DNA of 64,000 bases from Cloacibacterium rupense (GCF_014645495.1 NZ_BMLV01000002.1:549191-613190), one strand, 5' to 3'. Shown: positions 52,662 through 61,115, counted from the stretch's first letter. Notes: generated by a model from the sequence alone, not told the origin. Translations and numbers: made by a program.

Positions 52662-53840
52662 TTATTTTTTCTCTACTTTAAAATTTTTAAATCCTTTTTC
52701 GTTTTTCACCAGTAAGTAATAAATTCCTTTGGGACATGAAGCAATACTTATTTTAGTTGAATTTGGGATACTTTGCAAAACTTTGCCAGTAGAATCCATT
52801 AATGTTAGATGATAGTTTTCAGAAGAGTCTTCTGATTTTATGTACACAAAATCAGAACTTGGGTTAGGATAAATATTAACAGAAATTTGATTTTTTAAAA
52901 TGTCTTGAGCGCTTAGGTTAGACGCGGTTGCTAACCAAATCACGGAATTGATTAACAACGGCTGGTGATTTCCTGAAGCATCAGAGAAGTAACCATCATA
53001 TAAAGTGTCTCCTGTGTCGCCCGTTCCGTCATCAGGAACAGAGCTATCTCCCAAAGCACAGACTTTGCCACTCCCGTAGTTTGCTGTGGCAAACATCACA
53101 TTAGTAGTTCCTGTAGTAGAAGAGCCTGTTTTATAGACTAAACCTTGTACAGATGAATTGGCTGTTTTGTCAAGAGTCATTGTTGCTCCAGCAGCAAATT
53201 GCATTTGAGTTGGATTTCCTGCCAATCCATGAAGAATGCTGTTGGTAGGAAGATTAGCAAAATTTGAAGTGGTTTGTGAGAAACTCACCAAATCAAATGT
53301 AATTCCGAAAGGATTTGTTTTTACAGAATTGCTAGAGAACAAATCGTTCCAAACAGAAGGTGAGTCTATGCCATCACTATCTCTATCACTGTTGTCATGA
53401 TCAGCAATAATGTATAAGCCACCACCGTTTTTTACAAAATTTATAATAGCTGTTTTCTCAGCTGCAGAAAATTGATTGTTTGGTTCGGTTACAATAAAGA
53501 CTTTATACTTGCCTAGGTCTTGGGTGTTGGTTGTATCTCCATAGGTTATCTTCCCAGAAATTGGCAATGTTTCTACAGTGTATCCCTGTTTTACTAAATC
53601 TACAGCCCAAGCACTAAGAGCACCAGTCCAATAAGTTTCGCTGGTAGAGGCGGTAATTTCGCTTTGTGCAGGGGTGGGAATTCTTTGTGGATTAGATTCT
53701 CCACTAGATTTTGAGTCAGCGTCTATTACCCAATCTGCATTTCCTGCCATTTCGTCTTTGGTTGCGTCAAATAAAATTTTTATTTGCGCATTGGTGTAGT
53801 ATAGTGTAAATATTGCTAGAAAAAGTGTAATTTTCTTCAT
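52662..53840 (-). CDS. Secreted protein with GATase-like domain and type IX sorting signal
   Basis: A 392-residue exported protein. Signal peptide (MKKITLFLAIFTLYYTNAQ), then a domain resembling the class I glutamine-amidotransferase-like/IFT52 fold (KYKVFIVTEPNNQFSAAEK near 115; FVKNGGGLYIIADHDNSDRD near 140-158; ANYGSGKVCALGDSS near 255). No catalytic Cys is evident, so a binding role is more likely than amidotransfer. Residues about 318-392 (ISVNIYPNPSSDFVYIK onward) form a type A T9SS C-terminal domain, so it should cross the outer membrane. It has its own terminator. Confidence 0.85.
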   Translation of the reverse strand: MKKITLFLAIFTLYYTNAQIKILFDATKDEMAGNADWVIDADSKSSGESNPQRIPTPAQSEITASTSETYWTGALSAWAVDLVKQGYTVETLPISGKITYGDTTNTQDLGKYKVFIVTEPNNQFSAAEKTAIINFVKNGGGLYIIADHDNSDRDSDGIDSPSVWNDLFSSNSVKTNPFGITFDLVSFSQTTSNFANLPTNSILHGLAGNPTQMQFAAGATMTLDKTANSSVQGLVYKTGSSTTGTTNVMFATANYGSGKVCALGDSSVPDDGTGDTGDTLYDGYFSDASGNHQPLLINSVIWLATASNLSAQDILKNQISVNIYPNPSSDFVYIKSEDSSENYHLTLMDSTGKVLQSIPNSTKISIASCPKGIYYLLVKNEKGFKNFKVEKK

Positions 53841-53920
53841 GATGATTTTTTAAAAAGGGTAGCGAAGTTAATTAAATTAATCTTTTTGGCAAAGGATCTT
53901 GGCTTAAAACTTTATTAATA

Positions 53921-53948
53921 AAAAAAACCTCAGCAGATGCCGAGGTTT
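53921..53948 (-). terminator. Terminator of rplU-rpmA
   Basis: AAACCTC/GAGGTTT stem with a 10-nt loop; a T-run follows on the minus strand, 21 nt past the rpmA stop. Confidence 0.88.
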
Positions 53949-53969
53949 AATTTCTATATAACGCTTTAA

Positions 53970-54227
53970 TTATGCGTTGGGTTCTACAGATACGAAAGAT
54001 CTGTTATTTGCTTTCTTTCTGAAAACTACTTTACCGTCTACTAATGCAAACAAAGTGTGGTCTTTACCAATACCCACGTTATCACCTGGGTGGTGTTGTG
54101 TACCTCTTTGTCTTACGATAATATTACCAGCAATAGCTTCTTGACCACCGAAAATCTTTACACCTAATCTTTTAGAGTGAGATTCTCTACCGTTTTTGGA
54201 ACTACCAACTCCTTTCTTGTGTGCCAT
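53970..54227 (-). CDS. rpmA: 50S ribosomal protein L27
   Basis: An 85-residue protein with the family start [20 protein letters not shown] and [20 protein letters not shown] near 27-46. L27 reaches towards the peptidyl-transferase centre. There is no cleavable N-terminal extension of the kind found in Firmicutes. Encoded 30 nt after rplU. Confidence 0.98.
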   Translation of the reverse strand: MAHKKGVGSSKNGRESHSKRLGVKIFGGQEAIAGNIIVRQRGTQHHPGDNVGIGKDHTLFALVDGKVVFRKKANNRSFVSVEPNA

Positions 54228-54257
54228 TTTGTTTTAAATTTTTATCGTAAATTAATA

Positions 54258-54677
54258 CTATTCTTCAGTTTCTTTTTTAGCAGCTTTTTTAGCAGCTGGT
54301 TTTTTAGCTGGCTCTGCTACTTCTTCAGTTGCTTCTTTTTTAGCAGCTTTTTTAGCTTTTGGAGCTTCAGCACCTGCGATAGAAACAATCTGGATTTGTG
54401 TTAATTGTTGTCTATGTCCGTTTTTCTTAGCATATCCTTTTCTTCTTTTCTTTTTGAAAACGATTACTTTATCAGCTTGAACATGGTCAAGAATTTCCGC
54501 TTCTACAGCGATTCCACTTACAGCCGGGGCACCTACAGTTACTGTTCCGTTTACAGTAAGAAGAACTTTATCAAAAGATACTTTGTCTCCTTTTTCTACT
54601 TTCAAACGGTTTACAAACAACTTTTGGTTTTGCTCAACTTTGTATTGAAGCCCTGCTATCTCTACGATTGCAAACAT
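54258..54677 (-). CDS. rplU: 50S ribosomal protein L21 with Lys/Ala-rich tail
   Basis: Residues 1-103 are ordinary L21 (MFAIVEIAGLQYKVEQNQKL; KVIVFKKKRRKGYAKKNGHR near 70-89). About 36 extra residues follow, built from AKKAAKK/PAKKPAAKK/EATEEVAE units resembling histone H1-type basic tails. The 139 residues exceed the usual 103. First gene of rplU-rpmA, with an exact -7 box 31 nt upstream. Confidence 0.97.
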   Translation of the reverse strand: MFAIVEIAGLQYKVEQNQKLFVNRLKVEKGDKVSFDKVLLTVNGTVTVGAPAVSGIAVEAEILDHVQADKVIVFKKKRRKGYAKKNGHRQQLTQIQIVSIAGAEAPKAKKAAKKEATEEVAEPAKKPAAKKAAKKETEE

Positions 54678-54708
54678 TGTTTATATATTTTTTAGTTAAT
54701 TCGAGGTG

Positions 54709-54716
54709 CAAAAGTA
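54709..54716 (-). promoter_or_regulatory. -7 box of rplU-rpmA
   Basis: On the minus strand TACTTTTG followed by CACC, a textbook Bacteroidota -7 box, 31 nt upstream of the ATG. Confidence 0.6.
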
Positions 54717-54776
54717 AGAAAATTTTTTGAGTTATCCACATTAATGCTAAAATTTTTTATTTAATTTCGAAAATTG

Positions 54777-54784
54777 TACATTTG
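54777..54784 (+). promoter_or_regulatory. -7 box of the acyltransferase gene
   Basis: TACATTTG, an exact TAnnTTTG match 19 nt before the ATG at 54804. It rules out the TTG start at 54774, which would lie upstream of the transcript. Confidence 0.55.
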
Positions 54785-54803
54785 GAAATACTTAATAAAT
54801 GTT

Positions 54804-55916
54804 ATGAAACGAGACCTCTACATCGATTTTGCCAAAGGTTTGGCCACTCTTTCTATTATTTTCATTCACACGGCTTTTTGGAGCGGACAGCTTTATCTCC
54901 CTGCCGAAGTAAGAACATTGAGTTTATTGATAGATGTTCCTGTGTTTTTTGCACTGAGTGGATTAACTTCTGGAAATAATGTAGAAAAAACTTTGTACAG
55001 GCTCTTGAAATTGCAAGTGACCTATATGATTTTCGTGACATTTCTATTCTTTTTAGACGGAATAATGAAATGGGGAATTTTCGGTATTTTAGGAACTGAA
55101 GGAATGCAATCCTATTACACTGTTTTCGGAACTAAATATGGAGTACCCAATCTAAATTCTGCTTTTAATTGGGACATGTTGGGAAATTGGTTTCTCCACA
55201 GTTACAGCAATTGCGATAGTTTTCCAGTGGTGATGGGCAGTTTTTGGTATCTCAAAGTCTATTATATTGTAACGGTTTTCGGAGTTTTGGTTCTAAAGTT
55301 TTTCCCGAAACACGTAAAATGGATAATTGGAGTTTGCCTAGCGCTCACTATTTATTTCAATATTGATAATGATGTGATGAAAAACTTCGCACCGTATTAC
55401 CCAAGCGGACAAGTGGGTTACGTGGCTTATTATTTAGCAGTTTTCCTCATTGCAACTCAATTGAAAGGCAAAAGAATTAAAGACGTTTTCGTGCCAATTC
55501 TGTATGGTTTGGTTGCTTTGAGCTTGGTGATTGTTTTCTGGTATTTCGGAAATGAAGTTTTCTATAAATTCAACAAACAAAAATTCCCTCCGAAAATTCC
55601 TTACATTGTGTGGAGTTTACTGTCTTTATTAACGATTTTTGTTTTGTACAACCGCTTGAAAATTACCAAAGACAATTTTATTAATTACATTGGTAAAAAC
55701 GCAATATTCTACTATTTTGCTCAAGGAATGAGCTCTTCTGTAGTTTATTTTTTAATTCCGCCATTGAAAGACAATGTAAATACCTGGGTTTTGATGGTTA
55801 TGATTTATTTGATAAATGTAGCTTTAGCCATTGTTTTTGCAGAAATTTTGAAAAAAGTGGATCAATTTGGCTGGAAAGTTTTAGAATTTTTGAGAAAGAA
55901 AACTGCAGAAAATTAA
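54804..55916 (+). CDS. Membrane acyltransferase (acyltransferase 3 family)
   Basis: A 370-residue polytopic protein with about ten membrane segments. The N-terminus RDLYIDFAKGLATLSIIFIH carries the conserved Arg/Asp and the His of the acyltransferase-3 family, which O-acylates surface sugars or other envelope molecules using acyl-CoA. The large polar loop of residues 110-140 faces one side. The substrate is unknown. ATG 54804 is chosen because an upstream in-frame TTG precedes the -7 box. miaE follows after 28 nt with its own -7 box. Confidence 0.85.
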   Translation: MKRDLYIDFAKGLATLSIIFIHTAFWSGQLYLPAEVRTLSLLIDVPVFFALSGLTSGNNVEKTLYRLLKLQVTYMIFVTFLFFLDGIMKWGIFGILGTEGMQSYYTVFGTKYGVPNLNSAFNWDMLGNWFLHSYSNCDSFPVVMGSFWYLKVYYIVTVFGVLVLKFFPKHVKWIIGVCLALTIYFNIDNDVMKNFAPYYPSGQVGYVAYYLAVFLIATQLKGKRIKDVFVPILYGLVALSLVIVFWYFGNEVFYKFNKQKFPPKIPYIVWSLLSLLTIFVLYNRLKITKDNFINYIGKNAIFYYFAQGMSSSVVYFLIPPLKDNVNTWVLMVMIYLINVALAIVFAEILKKVDQFGWKVLEFLRKKTAEN

Positions 55917-55918
55917 TG

Positions 55919-55926
55919 TAAATTTG
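55919..55926 (+). promoter_or_regulatory. -7 box of miaE
   Basis: TAAATTTG, an exact TAnnTTTG match 18 nt before the ATG; a possible -33 TTG at 55890-55892 is somewhat far (26 nt). Confidence 0.45.
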
Positions 55927-55944
55927 CAAAAAAATTAGATACAA

Positions 55945-56523
55945 ATGTTCAAATTAAAACTACCAACAGACCCACGTTGGGCCAATATAGCAGAAGAAAA
56001 TATAGAAGAAATCTTGACTGACCACGCTTGGTGCGAACAAAAAGCGGCCACCAATGCCATTGGTCTCATCACCATGATTCCTGAGCATACAGAAATTGTA
56101 ACCGAACTTTTGGCCATCGCTCAAGAGGAAATGGACCACTTCAATCAAGTACACGAAATCATCAAAAAAAGAGGGTATGCTTTGGGCAGAACCAGAAAAG
56201 ATGATTACGTAAATCAACTGTTTAAATTCATCATTCAAGGAAGTAGAGAAGACCTAATTATTGACAAAATGCTCTTCGCTGCCATGATCGAGGCTAGAAG
56301 TTGTGAACGTTTCAAAGTGCTTACAGAAAACATAAAAGACGAAGAACTCAAAGAATTTTACAAAGAATTAATGATTTCTGAAGCCAATCATTACACGACT
56401 TTTATTAGCTTTGCAAGACAACTAGGCGACCCCGAAAAAGTAAACAAACGCTGGGAAGAATGGTTGCAATACGAAGGCGAAATCATAAAATCCTACGGAA
56501 ACAAAGAAACCATACACGGGTAA
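55945..56523 (+). CDS. miaE: tRNA-(ms2)io6A hydroxylase MiaE-like
   Basis: A 192-residue ferritin-like di-iron protein. Metal-ligand pattern: DHAWCEQKAATNAIGL near residue 27, AQEEMDHFNQVHEII near 60-74, EARSCERFKVL near 115 and SEANHYTTFISFARQLG near 148. MiaE hydroxylates the isopentenyl group of modified A37 in tRNA in an oxygen-dependent way. The match to the family is good; whether the substrate is the methylthiolated form is not testable here. Confidence 0.92.
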   Translation: MFKLKLPTDPRWANIAEENIEEILTDHAWCEQKAATNAIGLITMIPEHTEIVTELLAIAQEEMDHFNQVHEIIKKRGYALGRTRKDDYVNQLFKFIIQGSREDLIIDKMLFAAMIEARSCERFKVLTENIKDEELKEFYKELMISEANHYTTFISFARQLGDPEKVNKRWEEWLQYEGEIIKSYGNKETIHG

Positions 56524-56583
56524 ATCAGCGATTTAGGAATTTCGATTTCATTTTTAAATTGTTTCAGTATAATAACTGTTGAA

Positions 56584-57213
56584 GTGAAAAAACCAAGTTT
56601 TGATAATTATTTTAATCTTTTCTTAAAATCTTTTTTTAAGGGATTGATTATCGTAGGTCCTATTGGAGCTACGCTATATATCATTTTTGTGGTTTTTGAT
56701 ACCATTGACAGCCTTATTCCTTTTGATAAATTTTTTCCTTTCCTCAACAGAACTGGGGTGGGATTCATCTCTTTGATTCTTTTTATTTCTGCGGTTGGTT
56801 ATTTTTTTAACAAATTCGTTTTCGGGAAATTTATTTTCGAAAGTCTAGACCATTTCTTAGAAAAAACACCCGGAGTTAAACATATTTATTCCCCTACAAA
56901 GGACGTGATGAGTTCTTTCGTGGGAGATAAAAAGAAATTCAACGTCCCGGTTTGGGTAAAAACCAATGAAAATCCAGAAATCTGGAGAATAGGTTTCCTC
57001 ACCCAAAATGATATGTCAGATGTAGGGTTACCCAATAAAGTAGCGGTTTATTTACCCCATTCTTATGCCATTTCAGGCTGGGTAATAATGACCGATTCTA
57101 CCCATATTTTACCTGTAGAAGGAATGAGCGCCGCAGAAGCGATGAAATTTGCCGTTTCTGGTGGTGTGGCTGGTTTCCACAGTGATAAAAATGTGTTTAA
57201 AGCACCAGAATGA
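56584..57213 (+). CDS. DUF502 family membrane protein
   Basis: A 209-residue protein with two membrane segments (about residues 12-38 and 55-78) and a soluble C-terminal half. Family motifs: FKGLIIVGPIGATLYIIFVV, TPGVKHIYSPTKDVMSSF near 98-115, and VYLPHSYAISGWVIM near 152-166. DUF502 proteins have no settled role. The GTG at 56584 is the only reasonable start. It follows miaE by 60 nt; an AT-rich terminator follows. Confidence 0.88.
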   Translation: MKKPSFDNYFNLFLKSFFKGLIIVGPIGATLYIIFVVFDTIDSLIPFDKFFPFLNRTGVGFISLILFISAVGYFFNKFVFGKFIFESLDHFLEKTPGVKHIYSPTKDVMSSFVGDKKKFNVPVWVKTNENPEIWRIGFLTQNDMSDVGLPNKVAVYLPHSYAISGWVIMTDSTHILPVEGMSAAEAMKFAVSGGVAGFHSDKNVFKAPE

Positions 57214-57230
57214 TTCTAATTAAATAATTG

Positions 57231-57268
57231 AAAAATGAAAGAGTTAATTATTTTCTTTCATTTTTTTA
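57231..57268 (+). terminator. AT-rich terminator after the DUF502 gene
   Basis: 12-bp arms AAAAATGAAAGA (57231-57242) and TCTTTCATTTTT (57254-57265), ending in T residues, 17 nt past the stop. Confidence 0.65.
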
Positions 57269-57312
57269 AGTTTTTAAAAAATTTAATTATTTAATTTTAA
57301 ATTATTCATTTC

Positions 57313-58689
57313 ATGAAACTTCCTTACGCAGAACCATTTAGAATAAAAATGGTCGAAGAAATATATCCTTCTACACGTGAACAGCGCGAAACGTGGCTAA
57401 AAAATGCGCATTATAATTTATTTAATCTAAAATCTTCTCAGGTTTTTATTGATTTGCTTACAGACTCTGGTACAGGAGCTATGAGCGATAAACAATGGGC
57501 AGAAATAATGACCGGAGACGAAAGTTATGCAGGTTCTCGCTCTTTTGACCAATTGCAAAAAAGAGTAGAGCAAATTACTGGTTTTCAACATCTTTTGCCT
57601 ACGCACCAAGGGAGAGCAGCGGAAAATGTCTTGTTCTCTGCCTTAGTAAAAGAAGGGGATGTGGTTCCCGGAAATTCACATTTTGACACCACCAAAGGGC
57701 ATATAGAATTCAGAAAAGCTCACGCTGTAGATTGCACCATAGATGAAGCTTTTGACATAGAAAACCTTCATCCTTTCAAAGGAAATATAGATTTACACAA
57801 ACTAGAAAGCGTTTACCTTTCTCATTCCAAAGAAAATATTCCGTTTTGTCTCATTACGATTACCTGCAATACTTCTGGTGGACAGCCAGTTTCTCTAGAA
57901 AATATAAAAGCAGTAAAAAAACTTTCAGACCAATATGGTATTCCAGTGATTTTTGATTCGGCAAGATTTGCAGAAAATGCATATTTCATTAAAACCAGAG
58001 AAAAAGGACAATCAGAAAGAAGCATCAAAGAAATTTGTAAAGAAATGTTTTCCTACGGAATGGGAATGACCATGAGCTCTAAAAAAGATGGTTTGGTAAA
58101 CATTGGGGGCTTTATCGCTCTTAATAATGAAGAAGTTTTCAAAAAAGCAGCTAATTTTACCATCATCTACGAAGGTTTTATCACCTACGGAGGAATGGCC
58201 GGTAGAGATATGGCAGCTTTGGCTCAAGGACTAGATGAAGCTACGGAATTTGATTATTTGCATAGTAGAATTTCGCAAGTAGAACTGCTTGGTAATCAAT
58301 TGATAGAGTTGGGTGTTCCTGTCCAAAAACCAATAGGCGGTCATGCTGTTTTTGTAGATGCTTTGAAGTTTTTACCCAATGTAAAACGAGAGGAATTCCC
58401 AGCACAGACTCTCGCAATTGAATTGTACAAAGAAGCTGGAATTCGTGGCGTGGAAATTGGAACTATTCTGGCAGACCGTGACCCAGAAACCAGAGAAAAT
58501 AGATATCCTAAATTAGAATTGCTAAGATTGGCAATCCCTAGAAGAACATATACAGATAATCATATTCATTATATTGCTACTGCACTTAAAAATGTTTTTG
58601 ATAGACGTGATGAAATCACAAAAGGCTATCACATCACTTGGGAAAGTGAAATCCTAAGACATTTTACCGTTCAACTAGAAAAAGCTTAA
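57313..58689 (+). CDS. tnaA: Tryptophanase (tryptophan indole-lyase)
   Basis: PLP enzyme that splits tryptophan to indole, pyruvate and ammonia. It has 458 residues. PLP-binding Lys in MSSKKDGLVNIGG near 256, DSARFAENAYFIK near 216-228, and THQGRAAENVLF near 97. The near-identical fold of tyrosine phenol-lyase must be excluded. Here the substrate-side segment reads HFDTTKGH (Asp near 125, as in tryptophanase, where tyrosine phenol-lyase has Thr) and VEIGT near 381 lacks the Arg of tyrosine phenol-lyase. No tnaC-like leader or tryptophan permease is adjacent. Confidence 0.92.
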   Translation: MKLPYAEPFRIKMVEEIYPSTREQRETWLKNAHYNLFNLKSSQVFIDLLTDSGTGAMSDKQWAEIMTGDESYAGSRSFDQLQKRVEQITGFQHLLPTHQGRAAENVLFSALVKEGDVVPGNSHFDTTKGHIEFRKAHAVDCTIDEAFDIENLHPFKGNIDLHKLESVYLSHSKENIPFCLITITCNTSGGQPVSLENIKAVKKLSDQYGIPVIFDSARFAENAYFIKTREKGQSERSIKEICKEMFSYGMGMTMSSKKDGLVNIGGFIALNNEEVFKKAANFTIIYEGFITYGGMAGRDMAALAQGLDEATEFDYLHSRISQVELLGNQLIELGVPVQKPIGGHAVFVDALKFLPNVKREEFPAQTLAIELYKEAGIRGVEIGTILADRDPETRENRYPKLELLRLAIPRRTYTDNHIHYIATALKNVFDRRDEITKGYHITWESEILRHFTVQLEKA

Positions 58690-58696
58690 TAAAAAG

Positions 58697-58720
58697 CCGA
58701 GAAATTTTTCTCGGTTTTTT
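58697..58720. terminator. Bidirectional terminator after tnaA
   Basis: CCGAGAAA/TTTCTCGG stem with a TT loop, A-run before and T-run after. The convergent lipoprotein gene ends at its right edge. Confidence 0.92.
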
Positions 58721-59099
58721 ATTTTAATGTAAAACGAATGGGTTTATAGACTTCTTGACCTTTTACTCTGAAAATGATGCCATTTTCTTCAGATGTTCCT
58801 TCTACTTTGTGGTTTTCAATCTTTCTAGTTTCGGCAATCACTTTGACTTTATACACCAATCCGTTTTTGTTTTCTGAGCTGATAGGATGTTTTATTTTGT
58901 TGATAATCAAAAAAATAGGCTCTGCCTCTTGGCTCAATCCGAAGGTGACTTCATATCCTTTTTCTCCTGAATTGTTGTACGTAGAGTAGCTTGGGTCTAT
59001 TACTTTTGGAATTTCTTTAGATTGAAAAATTTGACAAGAAATAAAGGTAAATGACAAGAAAATTCCAATAATTACGTTTCTGATATAGGTCTTTTTCAT
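58719..59099 (-). CDS. Small lipoprotein of unknown function
   Basis: A 126-residue protein with a lipoprotein signal (MKKTYIRNVIIGIFLSFTFISC) and a beta-rich mature part (YEVTFGLSQEAEPIFLIINK). The frame is open upstream to 59153, but ATG 59099 starts the signal peptide and lies just below an exact -7 box, so it is used. It is divergent from the S41 peptidase gene, the two -7 boxes being back to back. No family recognised. Confidence 0.78.
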   Translation of the reverse strand: MKKTYIRNVIIGIFLSFTFISCQIFQSKEIPKVIDPSYSTYNNSGEKGYEVTFGLSQEAEPIFLIINKIKHPISSENKNGLVYKVKVIAETRKIENHKVEGTSEENGIIFRVKGQEVYKPIRFTLK

Positions 59100-59121
59100 A
59101 AATTTGTTTAAATCAAAAATA
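59099..59121. promoter_or_regulatory. Back-to-back -7 boxes for the lipoprotein and S41 genes
   Basis: Plus strand TAAATTTG at 59099-59106 serves the S41 gene (ATG 59126). Minus strand TATTTTTG at 59114-59121 serves the lipoprotein (ATG 59099). The two transcripts would start within each other's promoter, so the polymerases should interfere. Confidence 0.55.
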
Positions 59122-59125
59122 TAAA

Positions 59126-60622
59126 ATGTATATGTTGAATAAAATAAAAACACTTTTCTTTTTATTAGGAACGTTATTTTTCATCTTTTCTTGTAATAGA
59201 AACGATGATAATGTTGGAGATAACCAGGCAGGTGCCAAACAAGTCAATAATTTTGTTTGGAAAGGGCTTAATTCGTGGTATTATTGGCAGAAGGATGTCA
59301 GTAATTTATCTGATAATTTTGGAAAAAGTAGTCAATATGTAAATTTTGTAAACGCAAAAGAACCAGATGATTTATTCTATGGCTTGCTTTATGATTATCC
59401 CAATACGGATAGATTTTCTTGGATTGTGGATGATGTAGATGCGCTTCAACAACAATTTAGCGGAATTACTAAAGATTCTGGTATCAATTTATCTCTTTTT
59501 TATAAAGATGCTGGAAGAGTAAATGTAGTGGGGATTATCAATTATATTGTTCCTAATTCACCCGCAGCAACCGCAGGTTTAGAAAGAGGAGAAGTGATCT
59601 ATCAAGTGAATGGAGCCAACTTAACCGTTAATAATTATGATCAGCTTTTTAGTGATAGTTTTACTGTGAGTATCGCCCAAACGGTTACTGTAGATACATC
59701 GGGAATCATTACTACTGGTGAGAAAAAGAAAGCCAGCATCACCTCAGTGGTATTACAAGAAAATCCTGTAGCCTATTACCAAAAATATGAAATCAATGGT
59801 AAAAAAATAGGATATTTGGTCTATAACGGTTTCCAATCTGTGTATAATGACGAACTAAATGCTGCTTTTGCACAAATGAAAGCAGATGGCGTTACCGATT
59901 TGGTATTAGACCTAAGGTATAATGGTGGAGGTTCCGTAGAAACTGCTGTCGCACTAGGACAAATGGTGACAGGTAATTTTACAGGCTCGCCTTATGTAAT
60001 TTATGATTTTAATGATAAACACAATGAATACGACGATTCAGAAGTCCTGAAAAACAACGTAAATACCTATAATTTTGTCAATGGACAAACCCAAAACTCT
60101 GGTTCGCAATCGGTCAACAGCCTAGGGCTAACGAAGGTATATGTATTGACCTCTAGAGGAACTGCTTCTGCAAGTGAATTGACGATTAAAGGACTTAGAG
60201 CATATATCAATGTGGTAACGGTAGGTGCAGAAACCTATGGTAAGTTTGTTGGGTCTATTACATTGTATGACGCTCCAAGCTCTGACTATACTTCTTACTC
60301 TGGTAGAAATACCTCTCATAAATGGGCGATGCAACCCATCGTTTTTTCTTACTACAATGGTAAAAAAGAAGCCAATCCTACCAAAGGTGGAATTACGCCA
60401 GACTATGCCATAGATTCTTACTCTTACTTTGGTACACTAAAACAATTCGGGAATACCTCAGACCCTGCGCTTGCAAAAGCTTTAGAATTGATTACAGGAA
60501 CTAAAGTCGGTAGATTATCTTCGGCAAAAAGTAAATTTTCACTCACTAACGATTTCTTAGGAACCAATAAAACCCTAAAAAAATTCGGAACAGAACTGTA
60601 TATAGAGAATTTTAAAAAGTAA
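59126..60622 (+). CDS. S41 family C-terminal processing peptidase with PDZ domain, lipoprotein
   Basis: A 498-residue exported serine protease. Signal and lipobox (LLGTLFFIFSCNRND) give a lipoprotein. A PDZ domain spans about 115-200 (IVPNSPAATAGLERGEVIYQ), followed by the S41 core with DLVLDLRYNGGGSVETAV near 260-277 and the catalytic Ser in LTSRGTASASELTIKGL near 350. It degrades or trims envelope proteins by family role. The start could equally be ATG 59132. Its own terminator follows. Confidence 0.92.
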   Translation: MYMLNKIKTLFFLLGTLFFIFSCNRNDDNVGDNQAGAKQVNNFVWKGLNSWYYWQKDVSNLSDNFGKSSQYVNFVNAKEPDDLFYGLLYDYPNTDRFSWIVDDVDALQQQFSGITKDSGINLSLFYKDAGRVNVVGIINYIVPNSPAATAGLERGEVIYQVNGANLTVNNYDQLFSDSFTVSIAQTVTVDTSGIITTGEKKKASITSVVLQENPVAYYQKYEINGKKIGYLVYNGFQSVYNDELNAAFAQMKADGVTDLVLDLRYNGGGSVETAVALGQMVTGNFTGSPYVIYDFNDKHNEYDDSEVLKNNVNTYNFVNGQTQNSGSQSVNSLGLTKVYVLTSRGTASASELTIKGLRAYINVVTVGAETYGKFVGSITLYDAPSSDYTSYSGRNTSHKWAMQPIVFSYYNGKKEANPTKGGITPDYAIDSYSYFGTLKQFGNTSDPALAKALELITGTKVGRLSSAKSKFSLTNDFLGTNKTLKKFGTELYIENFKK

Positions 60623-60640
60623 TTTCAAAAGATAGACTGA

Positions 60641-60675
60641 AAAACTCCAAGATAATTTCTTGGAGTTTTTTTATT
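60641..60675 (+). terminator. Terminator of the S41 peptidase gene
   Basis: AAAACTCCAAGA/TCTTGGAGTTTT stem with a TAATT loop, followed by a long T-run. Confidence 0.92.
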
Positions 60676-60688
60676 TTTTCAAAAAATA

Positions 60689-60722
60689 TTTGCAGGTTAA
60701 AAATTTTATTCTACATTTGTAG
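60689..60722 (+). promoter_or_regulatory. blaI-blaR1 promoter with BlaI-type operator
   Basis: -33 TTTG at 60689-60692, 19-nt spacer, -7 box TACATTTG at 60712-60719: a complete Bacteroidota promoter. The -7 box lies inside CTACATTTGTAG (60711-60722), a CTACA/TGTAG dyad that contains the TACA/TGTA core of BlaI/MecI operators. Bound BlaI would cover the -7 box, giving autorepression. Confidence 0.8.
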
Positions 60723-60743
60723 AGTTAATTTTAATTTTGTAGA

Positions 60744-61115
60744 ATGAAAGATCAAAAACTTACAGATGCCGAAAAAGATTTAATGGAAATTATCTGGCAA
60801 AAGAACACTGCATTTATGAAGGATATTATAGAAGAATATCCAGAACCAAAACCTGCAACTACTACGATTGCTACTCTTTTGAAAAGAATGCAGAACAAAG
60901 ATTTGATAGGTTATAAAACTTACGGAAATTCTAGAGAATATTTTCCGAAAGTGAGTAAAGAGGTTTATTTCAAAGAAGAAATGAACTCTATGATTGATAA
61001 ATTTTTTAACAGTTCTGCAGCGCAGTTTGCCTCATTTTTTACCTCAAATACAAAAATGTCTCAATCTGAATTGAAAGAACTAAGAGATTTGATAGACCAA
61101 AAAATCGAAAACTAA
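60744..61115 (+). CDS. blaI: BlaI/MecI family transcriptional repressor
   Basis: A 123-residue winged-helix repressor. LTDAEKDLMEIIWQKNTAFM at 5-24, the recognition-helix region PATTTIATLLKRMQNKDLIG near 36-55, and a wing with YKTYGNSREYFPKVS match the family. In staphylococci BlaI is cleaved after the sensor protease BlaR1 detects beta-lactam. The gene overlaps the sensor gene by one base. No beta-lactamase gene adjoins, so the targets may be general envelope genes. Confidence 0.93.
   Translation: MKDQKLTDAEKDLMEIIWQKNTAFMKDIIEEYPEPKPATTTIATLLKRMQNKDLIGYKTYGNSREYFPKVSKEVYFKEEMNSMIDKFFNSSAAQFASFFTSNTKMSQSELKELRDLIDQKIEN

Noticed and set aside
54774-54803. TTG start for the acyltransferase
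   Set aside because: It precedes and overlaps the -7 box, so it would not be on the transcript.
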